From Amyelois transitella (lineage: Eukaryota > Arthropoda > Insecta > Lepidoptera > Pyralidae): 64,000 nucleotides of DNA. Location: the NCBI RefSeq assembly GCF_032362555.1, contig NC_083516.1, forward strand, positions 7,093,001 through 7,157,000. The letters are read 5' to 3'. A model generated the notes under the pieces. That model worked only from the letters and a program-made list of their open reading frames with translations, made no database searches and was not told the DNA's origin. Below, one piece after another: positions 49,101-54,100 of this stretch; the stretch's first letter is position 1; the number at the start of each line of letters is the position of its first letter. Position numbers and translations under genes: made by a program.

Positions 49101-50782
49101 CTCCCAGCCCAAACCGCTGAGTCTTGAGATAAGATTGCAAAAGTGATTGAAATCTACATGTCTTACCACTACATTGCATACACGTACGCATAAAGGATGT
49201 GTCTTAGGGTTGAAGTAAGAACTAAGAGAGTTTTTTCAATTTCCACGGGACCAGAAACTAACATGACTTTGCATTTTACGCGGCCATTTTAATGGGCGTA
49301 GTCTACACTTATCTTAAAGGTTTAAGTACGTACTGCAAAGTTTAAATCAAGCCTGTCATAAGTTGCGTACAAACTTTCACGTTTGTAACTGCAGCCTTAT
49401 AAAAGTATTGTAAAAAACTAACCTGAATATAAGGCGTCTTCTATCACCCTTGACTGCACTAAATTAAAGAATGGATACGTGAAAATTCCTCTGTATTTAG
49501 GATCTGAAAATAATAATACACCGAATATCTAAGATAAGCAAGTAGATCGTCGTTGGTGATCCTTCAGGTAGTGAACTTCTCGCTCTATTAAATATGTAGG
49601 TATGTAGGTAGAGACCTATAAGCGTAATGTGATACAAAAGTCGCGTAAGTACAAAGTGCAGCGTACCTACTAAAGTGAGATGTGGGCGTATAGTTACTTA
49701 GGTTTATACCTACATACCTACCATGGTGATGAGCAGTAGGTATGTATTATAGGACTACCATGAAATTTGGCAGCACGTATCTACTCATCCCGTGTGGTAA
49801 ACAAATGTCTTTTTTTCTTGGTCGACAGTGTGCCTTTATACTTGCCACTACCTACAACGCAACTGAAAAGAAAAACTTGCCTATCTCTTCAATACTTCGA
49901 AACTCTCCATGCTGCCCTGTATATTTTGAAGGTCTATTGATTGGATTTATCATGCGTGGTACAGTATATTCCTGTGTTCGTTGGATGTTATGATCAGAAA
50001 TAGAAGAAAGCGACATAGGTTGAGAATCGGGTATTTCTTCACCTAGAATGTCCGTAAAACCGGCACTGTAAACGAAGGAGGTAAAAAGGAATGTTTATTA
50101 TAATGAGCATTCGTTTTAGTTGGTAGGTCTATCTAGGTACAACATTGTAGGTACATACCTATTTGCCTATTTACAAAATTACCAATTCGACTTACTTAAA
50201 TTAGGTACTAACTTGAGATTCAAGAAGACGATCTATTAGCAACATAACAGTATCTGAGTCTTATTTCATCATTTGAATCATCCAACTCAACGTGGCCTTT
50301 GAGTCATTTGACTCTATCGACCCCGTAAGGTATAAGACGTGCTTAACTATAAAGTGTTTAGATAGGTATGTAAATTATTACGCAAGTCGATATTTATATC
50401 GTAGGTACCTATTTGGTTATCAGTTAATTGGAAAAAGAGGAATCATAAAATTAAGTTATAGGTACTAACAGATTGGTTTCCATCTCGTTTATGATATAAT
50501 ATAATTATCTGTGACAAATGAAAACTGACATTAAAAACAAATACCTATTTACACAGTTTTATTTTCATTAGTTTTACCGCCAAATTTTTACGTCACCACC
50601 TGAGCACCATTTTTTAAAACACATGAAACTAACAAGCGAAGATCTTGGCATACTTTGCCTTGCGGCTACGGTAAAAAAAATTTTACTGGTGAAAAGTCGG
50701 ACTTTTTAAACCCAAGTGTTAAGAAAGAAGCTACGTAAAAGATTTAAATAATAATATTTTCAGCTACTTACTTTTTATACAT
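10103..50782 (-). CDS. HFM1: HFM1/MER3 meiotic DExH-box helicase (about 20 exons, ~1860 aa)
   Basis: ATP-dependent 3'-5' helicase that promotes crossovers in meiosis (Mer3/HFM1, Ski2-like SF2 family). CDS exons in minus order: 50782-50772 (tentative start), 50065-49881, 49503-49423, 48874-48749, 48565-48436, 47084-46913, 46609-46422, 46050-45900, 45407-45273, 44920-44800, 44632-44559, 40135-40034, 20170-19939, 16730-16588, 15435-15251, 14876-14779, 14562-14327, 13913-13678, 13308-13202, 13128-10989, 10832-10103. Phase is kept through every junction; total about 5583 nt. The first exon is uncertain: ATGTATAAAAA|gtaagt at 50782-50772 fits phase 2, but ATGGTGCTCAG|gtggtg near 50600 fits too. Human HFM1 is about 1435 aa, so the C-terminal tail is expanded here. 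The 20171-40033 intron contains two genes on the other strand. A minus-strand AATAAA lies at 9952-9947. Confidence 0.93.
13202..20170 (-). CDS. HFM1: HFM1 winged-helix, Sec63 and FN3-like exons
   Basis: Exons 20170-19939 (winged helix: [30 protein letters not shown]), 16730-16588 ([17 protein letters not shown]), 15435-15251, 14876-14779 ([13 protein letters not shown]), 14562-14327 ([25 protein letters not shown], the Sec63/ratchet region), 13913-13678 and 13308-13202 (beta-rich C-terminal domain). The order and the conserved blocks match HFM1 rather than Brr2 or ASCC3, which would carry two helicase cassettes. An intron at 13309-13677 contains a 3'-truncated RTE tail (13406-13515). Confidence 0.92.
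13406..13515 (-). mobile_element. 5'-truncated RTE LINE tail in HFM1 intron
   Basis: About 110 bp of the RTE 3' end: TACATACATA repeats, then the antisense of the ORF end (CCTCTTTCCCGGAGGGGTAGG ... GCATACTT). It keeps the RTE order until about 13515, with several mismatches in its last 35 bp. Its left flank (13259-13405) recurs identically next to the RTE copy at 51881-55183. Confidence 0.8.
15172..15235 (-). repeat. SINE-like fragment next to an HFM1 exon
   Basis: Head part of the SINE-like family, reading on the minus strand GTGGTTCCTGGCAC ... CCCATGGATGTCGTAAAAGG. It lies 16 bases downstream of the donor that ends the exon 15435-15251. Confidence 0.7.
16266..16527 (-). repeat. SINE-like element, near full length
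   Basis: Minus-strand copy of the ~255-bp family: head GCCGTGTGGTTCCCGGCAA, middle CCACTCCATCTCTTTCCCGTGG and GCAACCTGTCACTAT, end GTAGACAGAG inverted, then a TACATACATACA tail. It lies in an HFM1 intron. Confidence 0.8.
16731..19938 (-). other. HFM1 intron
   Basis: No gene supported. It holds a degraded SINE-like fragment (about 18105-18180), a complete mini-Helitron (18464-18729) and a 22-bp imperfect direct repeat at 19269-19290 and 19355-19376 (20 of 22 identical), the second copy containing the palindrome GGATCATGATCC. Confidence 0.6.
18464..18729 (+). mobile_element. Non-autonomous mini-Helitron (266 bp)
   Basis: Begins TCTATACTAATATTATAAAG after a host A. It ends with a GC-rich hairpin (GCGGAC-GAA-GTCGCG), then CTAG, then host T. 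That is the full Helitron terminal signature (A|TC...CTAG|T, no target duplication, no inverted repeats). No coding capacity. Confidence 0.75.
20347..21765 (+). CDS. CCDC65: DRC2/CCDC65, nexin-dynein regulatory complex subunit
   Basis: Single uninterrupted 472-codon frame (vertebrate CCDC65 is about 484 aa). DRC2 is a coiled-coil subunit of the nexin-dynein regulatory complex that links doublet microtubules and controls beating of motile cilia and flagella. Signs: a Lys/Glu-rich N-terminus of (E)[16 protein letters not shown] type, long coiled coil, [16 protein letters not shown], and the C-terminal block [17 protein letters not shown] typical of the family. In insects motile axonemes occur in sperm and some sensory neurons. 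It lies entirely within an HFM1 intron on the opposite strand, its ATG only 177 bases from an HFM1 exon edge. No intron, so it may be an old retrocopy. Confidence 0.85.
   Translation: MSPALTKEEKKAKKEAKRLEKLKAEEELRKKLKREALEREIAAQSLKREEVDKTWRELMLKIKEPVFKQDIEVMWHVFERVYDKQDHLINYTIKLMNVADDQFQRTVASFCDTIDTMINKFLSDLEALSKDNDIRTAALLKMGEDDFTQIMTDHNTAETHLQLLIYHGHSTADSLAWTTRGENLVKEDEERSKYLDERENLRSFLEDNYNAMWEEYKAVLKAYVVDTADNQKRVRKLRRKENLMADIIASQGKKIANSDGLLKRLRAELAAYESGTKQAVFRDRRNRHRAACFRLKQALIDGVETDVKQLAVLVKESDSTTEWLEQAAKKGEKILRMGALCRKFETRREKVLPYGSRMTHSPTSEKVDIRKQISLARIGEDSLVTNAIATTSGLSRLWQRVANAELGKRALFREKMLLEHENAMILRKLRHMKDSPIAVDTRCICGDIPSNKSINPPTAVDGPRELLKYKKH
21766..25150. other. Spacer between DRC2 and cuticle gene (inside HFM1 intron)
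   Basis: No open frame of note. It contains a perfect 18-bp-stem hairpin (22814-22853), a degraded minus-strand SINE-like copy (about 23170-23330) and AT-rich sequence. The last several hundred bases are presumably upstream regulatory DNA of the cuticle gene. Confidence 0.6.
22814..22853. repeat. Perfect hairpin, 18-bp stem, 4-nt loop
   Basis: ATATACGCCGATCAATTA, loop CTAT, then the exact reverse complement. Isolated, with no flanking gene. Confidence 0.85.
25154..25160 (+). promoter_or_regulatory. TATA box of the cuticle-protein gene
   Basis: TATATAA about 30 bases before an initiator-like ACCAGTC (25186-25192). Downstream is a short leader ending at a clean donor (AATTATAAG|gtaagt, 25276/25277). 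TATA-driven promoters are usual for insect cuticle genes. Confidence 0.7.
25188..39024 (+). CDS. RR-type cuticle protein (CPR), 107 aa, nested gene
   Basis: Secreted chitin-binding structural protein of the exoskeleton. Exons: about 25188-25276 (5' leader), 31190-31298 (ATG at 31191) and 38809-39024. The coding intron is phase 0. The second exon encodes a signal peptide ([13 protein letters not shown] core, likely cleavage after SAAA). The last exon encodes a Rebers-Riddiford domain: [49 protein letters not shown], ending in [10 protein letters not shown]. It resembles pro-resilin-like/RR-1 members. The span is about 14 kb for a 107-residue protein, because the introns hold two Helitrons, an RTE LINE and SINE-like copies. 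AATAAA at 39228-39233 is the likely 3' end. The whole gene is inside an HFM1 intron on the other strand. Confidence 0.88.
25783..27740 (+). mobile_element. Helitron 1 with degenerate helicase C-terminus
   Basis: Starts TCTATATATATAAAACTC after host A and ends GCCGCGGGCGGAAAGCTAG before host T. The first 1.1 kb (to about 26889) is nearly identical to Helitron 2 (33091-34201). The rest then differs and carries a piece of Helitron replicase. A Helitron-like 5' motif (TATACTAATATTATAAAG) at 27481 suggests that 27480-27740 may be a second, nested or fused short element. It lies in intron 1 of the cuticle gene. Confidence 0.8.
26950..27392 (+). pseudogene. Helitron PIF1-type helicase fragment, frameshifted
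   Basis: C-terminal end of the Rep/helicase of a rolling-circle transposon. One frame (about 26970-27090) reads [20 protein letters not shown], a second (about 27092-27392) reads [15 protein letters not shown] and [15 protein letters not shown], helicase motifs V and VI of the PIF1 family. The change of frame near 27090 shows an indel, and the Rep nuclease and N-terminal helicase motifs are absent. This copy cannot encode its own transposition. Confidence 0.85.
28453..28707 (+). mobile_element. SINE-like element with 13-bp target-site duplication
   Basis: About 255 bp, bounded by ATTTACATAACGT at 28440-28452 and 28708-28720. Blocks: GTACCCGGCAC, AGGACCACTCCATCTCT, GATGTCGTAAAAGGCGACTA, GCAACCTGTCACTATT, TCTTTTCAAGACTGTTGGCT, CTGTCTACCC, AGGGATATAGACGTGATT, then a TATG-rich tail. 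The tail resembles the 3' end of the RTE LINEs. I recognise no clear pol III A/B boxes. This is the best-defined copy of a family with many copies in this window. Confidence 0.8.
28721..31189 (+). other. Cuticle-gene intron 1, distal part
   Basis: No gene supported. It contains two similar stretches around GAGCACGCAAT (29094-29145 and 30199-30252) and a 58-bp near-perfect inverted repeat (30404-30461). Open frames near 29886-30323 lack recognisable features. Confidence 0.6.
30404..30461. repeat. 58-bp near-perfect inverted repeat
   Basis: Two 28-base arms (CCAGTTTTCTAAT ... CTTATACC) with two mismatches and a 2-base centre. Could fold as a long hairpin or be the remnant of a foldback element. 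Confidence 0.8.
31299..33090 (+). other. Cuticle-gene intron 2, proximal part
   Basis: AT-rich sequence without a supported gene or a repeat recognised from elsewhere in the window. Confidence 0.5.
33091..34895 (+). mobile_element. Helitron 2, non-autonomous (1805 bp)
   Basis: Starts TCTATATATATAAAACTC after host A. It ends GCGCGGGCGAAGCCGCGGGCAAAAGCTAG-type (hairpin plus CTAG) before host T. The first ~1.1 kb is nearly identical to Helitron 1, then diverges at about 34202. The 3' part has no helicase but carries a purine-rich GGGAC-type repeat (34650-34760). It lies in intron 2 of the cuticle gene. Confidence 0.85.
34650..34760 (+). repeat. GGGAC/GGGAT-type purine-rich minisatellite
   Basis: Repeated 5-base units such as GGGAC, GGGAT, GGAC and GAGAC inside Helitron 2. 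G-tracts of three recur on one strand. Confidence 0.75.
34896..35643 (+). other. Cuticle-gene intron 2 between Helitron 2 and the RTE
   Basis: AT-rich. It holds a minus-strand SINE-like tail fragment (about 35380-35480) ending in TACATACATACA. No gene. Confidence 0.55.
35657..38756 (+). mobile_element. RTE-clade LINE, copy 1 (5'-truncated, 13-bp TSD)
   Basis: Flanked by TATCTTTTTTAAT at 35644-35656 and 38757-38769, a perfect 13-bp target-site duplication. The left end lacks the ~190 bp of 5' sequence present in copy 2. The 3' end is a TATG tandem tail, typical of RTE elements. Inserted in sense in intron 2 of the cuticle gene. Near-identity with copy 2 indicates recent movement. Confidence 0.93.
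35707..38733 (+). CDS. RTE LINE endonuclease-reverse transcriptase (copy 1)
   Basis: 1008 codons, uninterrupted. The N-terminal APE-type endonuclease has [41 protein letters not shown] and SDHLL blocks. The central reverse transcriptase has [54 protein letters not shown] and the LLYADD catalytic box. The C-terminal part has WFGHVERM and [12 protein letters not shown], usual after RTE-type RT domains. All catalytic motifs are present. The start codon used here is internal relative to copy 2, which has 28 more N-terminal residues. It differs from copy 2 at only a few residues, including one Glu insertion. Confidence 0.93.
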   Translation: MRSAESRFATMNVRGGMKDKIEEVCQMMDERRLDVLCVNETKRKGCDATQHGPYTAYWSGISSTSRGCQGVGLILSARMAECVNEYECVSPRLLWIRLKVGITRIFVLGVYAPWDVGSRGTTSAKSENEEFWNSVREVLKVTKPNEKIIMLGDFNGWVGVKRDGYEKVLGAFGDEKVNDNGRSVLEICLEWDLFVSNSMFQHKEIHTYTRVEGILKSMIDFVIVDERLKNKVLDTRAYRGAGIDSDHLLVISRIRGIFNRWRHRVREQTSALERVKVENLQDMDVGKKYINRLKDEFEDLDEMSDIEDGWKEFKERIVKVAVEVCGVSRRRKGKNHKNAWMSKDVQELVRLKKKAWLDLLAAKANLRMQEVIDEDVNEARKEYKKMKDLVKKAVIRKKEEYKEDFDKRLSEDFQSNLKVFWKSVRSARGNTITRELTRIRCQDGSVVKGEECVLKIWKDYFESLFEKKEGNKKDFCYSEEKENEMEGEIEMFEIVEALKSMKAGKAAGCDRVSVEMLKAGKGVVASQLYCLFNLCWRSGRVPKDWCKAVIVPLYKGKGSQLDCKNYRGISLLSVVGKLYAKVLINRVRNETDDKIWDAQAGFRKGMGCTDQVFSLRCIAEKFLAKSQKVYCTFVDLEKAYDRVERNELWSALSMHGVSSLLIRALKSLYEDSSACVRINGAHTEWFKIEKGVRQGCVASPWLFNLFMDSCLTDLKESKSGLRMNELLVKCLLYADDQVILASSAEELQEMVNCMHEALKEKGMKVNVSKTKTLVFEMEKEMTACNILIGGEKVEQVKEFVYLGSKFTSDGKYDSDIERRVNAGNMVNGALHAFMSSQKLSKKARLAVHRGVLVPTLMYGSESWVWQKKHESRINAVEMRALRSMMGVKLSDRIRNSVIRECCDVKEDVVTGIEKGMLRWFGHVERMNESRLTKQIYKESVEGKVGVGRPRRTYLDQIKDVLVKGQVKSTRNRRACMKRVMNVDEAKEVCRDRGKWKEVVSAYPSGKEA
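39025..40033. other. Cuticle 3'UTR and HFM1 intron remainder
   Basis: Cuticle-gene 3'UTR to about 39240 (AATAAA at 39228-39233). Then come two minus-strand SINE-like tail fragments (39747-39880 and 39925-39992) just before the HFM1 motif-VI exon. Confidence 0.6.
39747..39992 (-). repeat. Two SINE-like tail fragments in series
   Basis: Each reads, on the minus strand, the family end: TCTTxTCGAGACTGTTxGC, CTGTCTACCCCG, GGGATAxAGAC. The second copy lacks the head. Diverged. Confidence 0.65.
40034..40135 (-). CDS. HFM1: HFM1 exon with helicase motif VI
   Basis: 34 codons, phase 0 at both ends, with [12 protein letters not shown], the arginine-finger motif VI that is nearly invariant in Ski2/MER3 helicases. 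It is separated from the winged-helix exon at 20170-19939 by a 19.9-kb intron. Confidence 0.92.
40371..40460 (-). repeat. Diverged RTE LINE 3' fragment
   Basis: Antisense of the end of the RTE frame: CCACGATCCCTGCATATTTCTTTCG ... CATAACTCCCTTCATGCAA ... GCGGTTTCGG blocks in the same order as copy 1, without the TATG tail. Confidence 0.65.
40541..40755 (+). repeat. SINE-like element, internally shortened
   Basis: GCCGTGTGGTTCCCGGCACC head, AGACCACTCCATCTCTTTCC, GTCGTAAAAGGCGATTAAGG, GCAACCTGTCACT, then a jump to the GTGATTATATGTATG tail. The TCTTTTCAAGACTGTTGGC block is missing. Lies in an HFM1 intron. Confidence 0.75.
41506..42681 (+). pseudogene. Truncated LINE reverse transcriptase (~391 codons)
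   Basis: Open to the left without an ATG start (frame continues upstream as [11 protein letters not shown]). RT blocks: [29 protein letters not shown] (usually GVPQGS...LGP) and MYADDTCLS with the catalytic YADD. The C-terminus continues with [19 protein letters not shown] and HYLSLCP-stop. Endonuclease and N-terminal RT motifs are missing, and the Gln in GVPQGS is replaced, so it is not expected to be active. Confidence 0.8.
42682..42800 (+). mobile_element. Helitron-like 5' end fragment
   Basis: TCTATACTAATATTATAAAAGCG directly after an A, the same 5' terminus as the mini-Helitron at 18464. No CTAG end was recognised downstream, so only a fragment is claimed. Confidence 0.45.
43328..44558 (-). 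other. HFM1 intron with low-copy repeat remnants
   Basis: Repetitive-looking GC-richer stretches at about 43560-43690 and 43990-44240 (the latter resembling 47140-47290 in its 'gtaaccatgaN' portion). No gene supported. Confidence 0.45.
44559..50065 (-). CDS. HFM1: HFM1 helicase-core exons (RecA1 and most of RecA2)
   Basis: Motifs in exon order: PFFNLVQS (Q-motif region) at 49503-49423; Walker A APTGSGKT at 48874-48749; Ia MAPVKALC at 48565-48436; TTPEKWD and the DEVH box at 47084-46913; [12 protein letters not shown] (motif III, SAT) at 46609-46422; FCNTRKS (IV) at 45407-45273; GCHHAGL at 44920-44800; [16 protein letters not shown] (V) at 44632-44559. All key ATPase residues are present, so a working helicase is expected. 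The exon at 50065-49881 ends AGATAG|gcaagt, a GC-AG intron with an otherwise perfect donor. Motif VI follows in the exon at 40135-40034. Confidence 0.93.
44961..45040 (+). repeat. SINE-like head fragment
   Basis: GCCGTGTGGTTCCCGGCACC head followed by a diverged CCCTCCATCTGTTTCCATGG, then truncated. It lies in the short HFM1 intron between exons 45407-45273 and 44920-44800. Confidence 0.7.
47085..48435 (-). other. HFM1 intron with repeats
   Basis: Contains a repeat-like stretch (47140-47300) with a TATTGTGAGGAAACC motif and the long SINE-like variant at 48029-48345. The middle is AT-rich without a supported gene. Confidence 0.5.
48029..48345 (+). repeat. SINE-like element, long variant (~315 bp)
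   Basis: Starts GGACCACTCCATCTCTTTCC and ends GACGTGATTATATGTATG like the family, but between GTCGTAAAAG and GCTAGCAACCTGTCAC it has about 140 bp (AAATTATCTATTCT ... GTCTTTAAGGATATG) in place of the usual ~60. Either a subfamily or an insertion. Confidence 0.7.
50286..50345 (+). repeat. SINE-like tail fragment near the HFM1 5' end
   Basis: CAACGTGGCCTTTGAGTC, GACTCTATCGACCCCGTAAGG, AAGACGTG: diverged family end in the candidate first intron of HFM1. Confidence 0.55.
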
Positions 50783-51194
50783 ATCCATCCATACATTAAT
50801 AAAAAAAAATATTAATACCTAAATATGCGCTGGCCAAGCCTTCAATTATTTCTATCTACATTATAAGCTACAGCTAAAAATTCTTTTAGATGTCAATGTC
50901 AACTAAACTAAACGTCATTCATACCCTATCGGCTGTCTGTTGGTCTTGCGAAACGAAATGTCGTTTGGTTAGGTTTTAGTTTTGTACATTTTTTTCCTTA
51001 TATTTTTGTGAAATATTATTTTTTTTGTTCTAACTGAAATTAAAATATTTATTTTAGTATGGTGTGCTGAAAATTATCTGTCTTATAACATTAGTGATAC
51101 ACTTAACTAATAAAAATGTAAGATATAACTTTATTGGCAGATTCAAGGCAGCTTCAGAATACGGAATAGATTACTTAATCTTTTTTTGTTATAG
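50783..51194. promoter_or_regulatory. Putative bidirectional promoter, HFM1 (-) / adaptor (+)
   Basis: About 400 bases between the tentative HFM1 start and the first recognised exon of the adaptor gene, which read away from each other. No TATA box was found. The adaptor's start codon should lie in or before this stretch: the exon at 51195 needs a phase-2 upstream exon, and none could be fixed (ATGTCGTTTG|gttagg near 50957 is phase 1). Confidence 0.45.
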
Positions 51195-54100
51195 GGATTT
51201 CTTGAATTACGAAAATGCGGACACTCTTAGTATTGACACTCTGGCCCTAGAGGAAAGCCTAAAAGAAGAAAGAAATAGAGAGATAACTGGACTTCATTCT
51301 TTGAGCAAAAAAGTATCCAATTTACATACAAGTGTCCTATATTATCGAAATCCGAAAACAAAAACGGGGTCAGTATGCTACGAGGTCTGGAAAACATTAG
51401 TGAAAAAAGTGGGAGGCACTCCAAATGGTTGGAGAGATCTTGGAATTTCTTTAGGAATAAAACAAGAGGACTTGGATGTAAGTTTTTTTTTTTAAGAATT
51501 GACCTTATATTTTGAATGAAGTTATATGAACAGAAATGCTTGTAATACATGTGATGAAAGTTAGTTTTTATTTATTTAACATCTAAAAACTAATCTGAGA
51601 ATGTTTACATACATACATACATACATAAAATCACGCCTCTTTCCCGGAGGGGTAGGCAGAGACTACCTACCTAATACTTGGATTTTCTTTGTTATCATGT
51701 ATATTTTTTAAGTTAGTTATTGATTATTTCGTGTGTGATTATTCCGTCGTACATTCCTATCAAATCCTTATCCCTGAAATACATATAACCCTTTTATATA
51801 AGTACAGTATAACTTGAGTACAAATATTATTCAAGGGTGCTGAACGCCTTTTCTGTCCTCCTATAAAACCATACATACATACATACATAAAATCACGCCT
51901 CTTTCCCGGAGGGGTAGGCAGAGACTACCTCTTTCCACTTGCCACGATCTCTGCATACTTCTTTCGCTTCGTCCACATTCATAACTCTCTTCATACAAGC
52001 TCGGCGGTTTCGGGTACTTTTGACCTGACCCTTTACCAGGACGTCCTTAATTTGATCAAGATACGTTCGTCTAGGTCTTCCCACTCCGACCTTTCCCTCC
52101 ACACTCTCCTTGTATATCTGCTTAGTCAACCTGCTTTCATTCATCCTCTCCACATGACCGAACCATCTTAACATACCCTTTTCTATTCCTGTAACTACAT
52201 CTTCTTTCACATCACAACATTCCCTTATCACGCTGTTCCTTATCCTGTCACTCAATTTCACACCCATCATACTCCTTAACGCTCTCATTTCCACTGCATT
52301 TATTCTGCTTTCATGCTTCTTTTGCCATACCCAACTTTCACTCCCATACATTAATGTCGGGACCAACACGCCCCTGTGCACAGCCAGTCGAGCCTTTTTG
52401 GATAGTTTCTGACTGCTCATAAAGGCATGCAAAGCTCCATTCACCATGTTCCCCGCGTTCACTCTCCTTTCAATATCACTATCATACTTGCCATCTGATG
52501 TAAACTTTGATCCTAGATATACAAACTCTTTCACTTGCTCCACTTTTTCTCCTCCAATCAAAATATTACATGCTGTCATTTCTTTCTCCATTTCAAAAAC
52601 CAGTGTTTTAGTTTTACTTACGTTCACTTTCATTCCTTTCTCTTTTAAAGCTTCATGCATACAGTTTACCATCTCCTGTAACTCCTCCGCTGATGACGCC
52701 AGTATAACCTGATCGTCGGCATAGAGCAGACATTTGACGAGTAACTCATTCATCCTTAATCCACTTTTAGACTCTTTCAAATCTGTCAAACAGCTATCCA
52801 TAAATAGGTTGAACAGCCACGGTGACGCAACACATCCTTGCCTAACGCCTTTCTCAATCTTAAACCACTCAGTGTGCGCTCCGTTTATCCTGACACAAGC
52901 ACTCGAATCCTCATATAAGGATTTCAGTGCTCGTATTAAGAGACTGCTCACCCCATGCATAGAAAGTGCTGACCACAATTCATTCCTCTCAACTCTGTCA
53001 TAGGCCTTTTCCAGATCTACGAATGTGCAATAGACTTTTTGACTCTTGGCCAAAAACTTTTCGGCTATGCACCGCAAGGAAAAGACCTGATCAGTACATC
53101 CCATTCCCTTTCGAAATCCCGCTTGAGCATCCCATATTTTGTCATCAGTTTCATTCCTGACTCTATTAATCAATACCTTAGCATACAATTTGCCGACGAC
53201 GCTAAGCAGGCTTATACCACGATAATTTTTGCAGTCCAGCTGTGACCCTTTTCCTTTGTAAAGTGGCACGATAACAGCCTTACACCAATCTTTTGGTACT
53301 CGGCCGCTTCTCCAACACAAATTGAAAAGGCAGTACAACTGACTAGCTACTACGCCTTTTCCTGCTTTAAGCATCTCGACCGACACTCTATCACACCCAG
53401 CAGCCTTTCCCGCTTTCATACTCTTAAGTGCTTCCACAATTTCGAACATTTCAACATCGCCTTCCATCTCATTCTCTTTTTCTTCGCTATAGCAGAAATC
53501 TTTCTTATTTCCTTCCTTTTTTTCAAATAAACTTTCAAAATAGTCCTTCCATATCTTTAGTACACATTCTCCTTTTACAACGCTACCATCCTGGCATCTG
53601 ATCCTAGTCAGCTCTCTGGTTATAGTATTTCCTCGGGCTGACCTTACGGATTTCCAGAATACTTTCAGATTTGACTGAAAGTCTTCTGATAGCCTTTTAT
53701 CAAAATCCTCTTTATACTCTTCTTTCTTTCTAATCACAGCTTTCTTAACCAAATCTTTCATTTTCTTATATTCCTTACGTGCTTCATTCACATCTTCATC
53801 TATAACCTCTTGCATTCTTAAGTTAGCTTTTGCTGCTAACAAATCCAGCCATGCTTTCTTCTTTAATCGCACAAGTTCTTGCACATCTTTACTCATCCAC
53901 GCATTTTTGTGATTTTTTCCTTTCCTTCTTCTACTTACACCACACACTTCAACAGCTACTTTCACAATTCTTTCTTTAAATTCCTTCCATCCATCTTCAA
54001 TATCGCTCATTTCCTCTAAATCTTCAAATTCATCCTTCAGTCTATTAATATACTTCTTACCTACATCCATATCTTGCAAATTTTCTACTTTTACTCTTTC

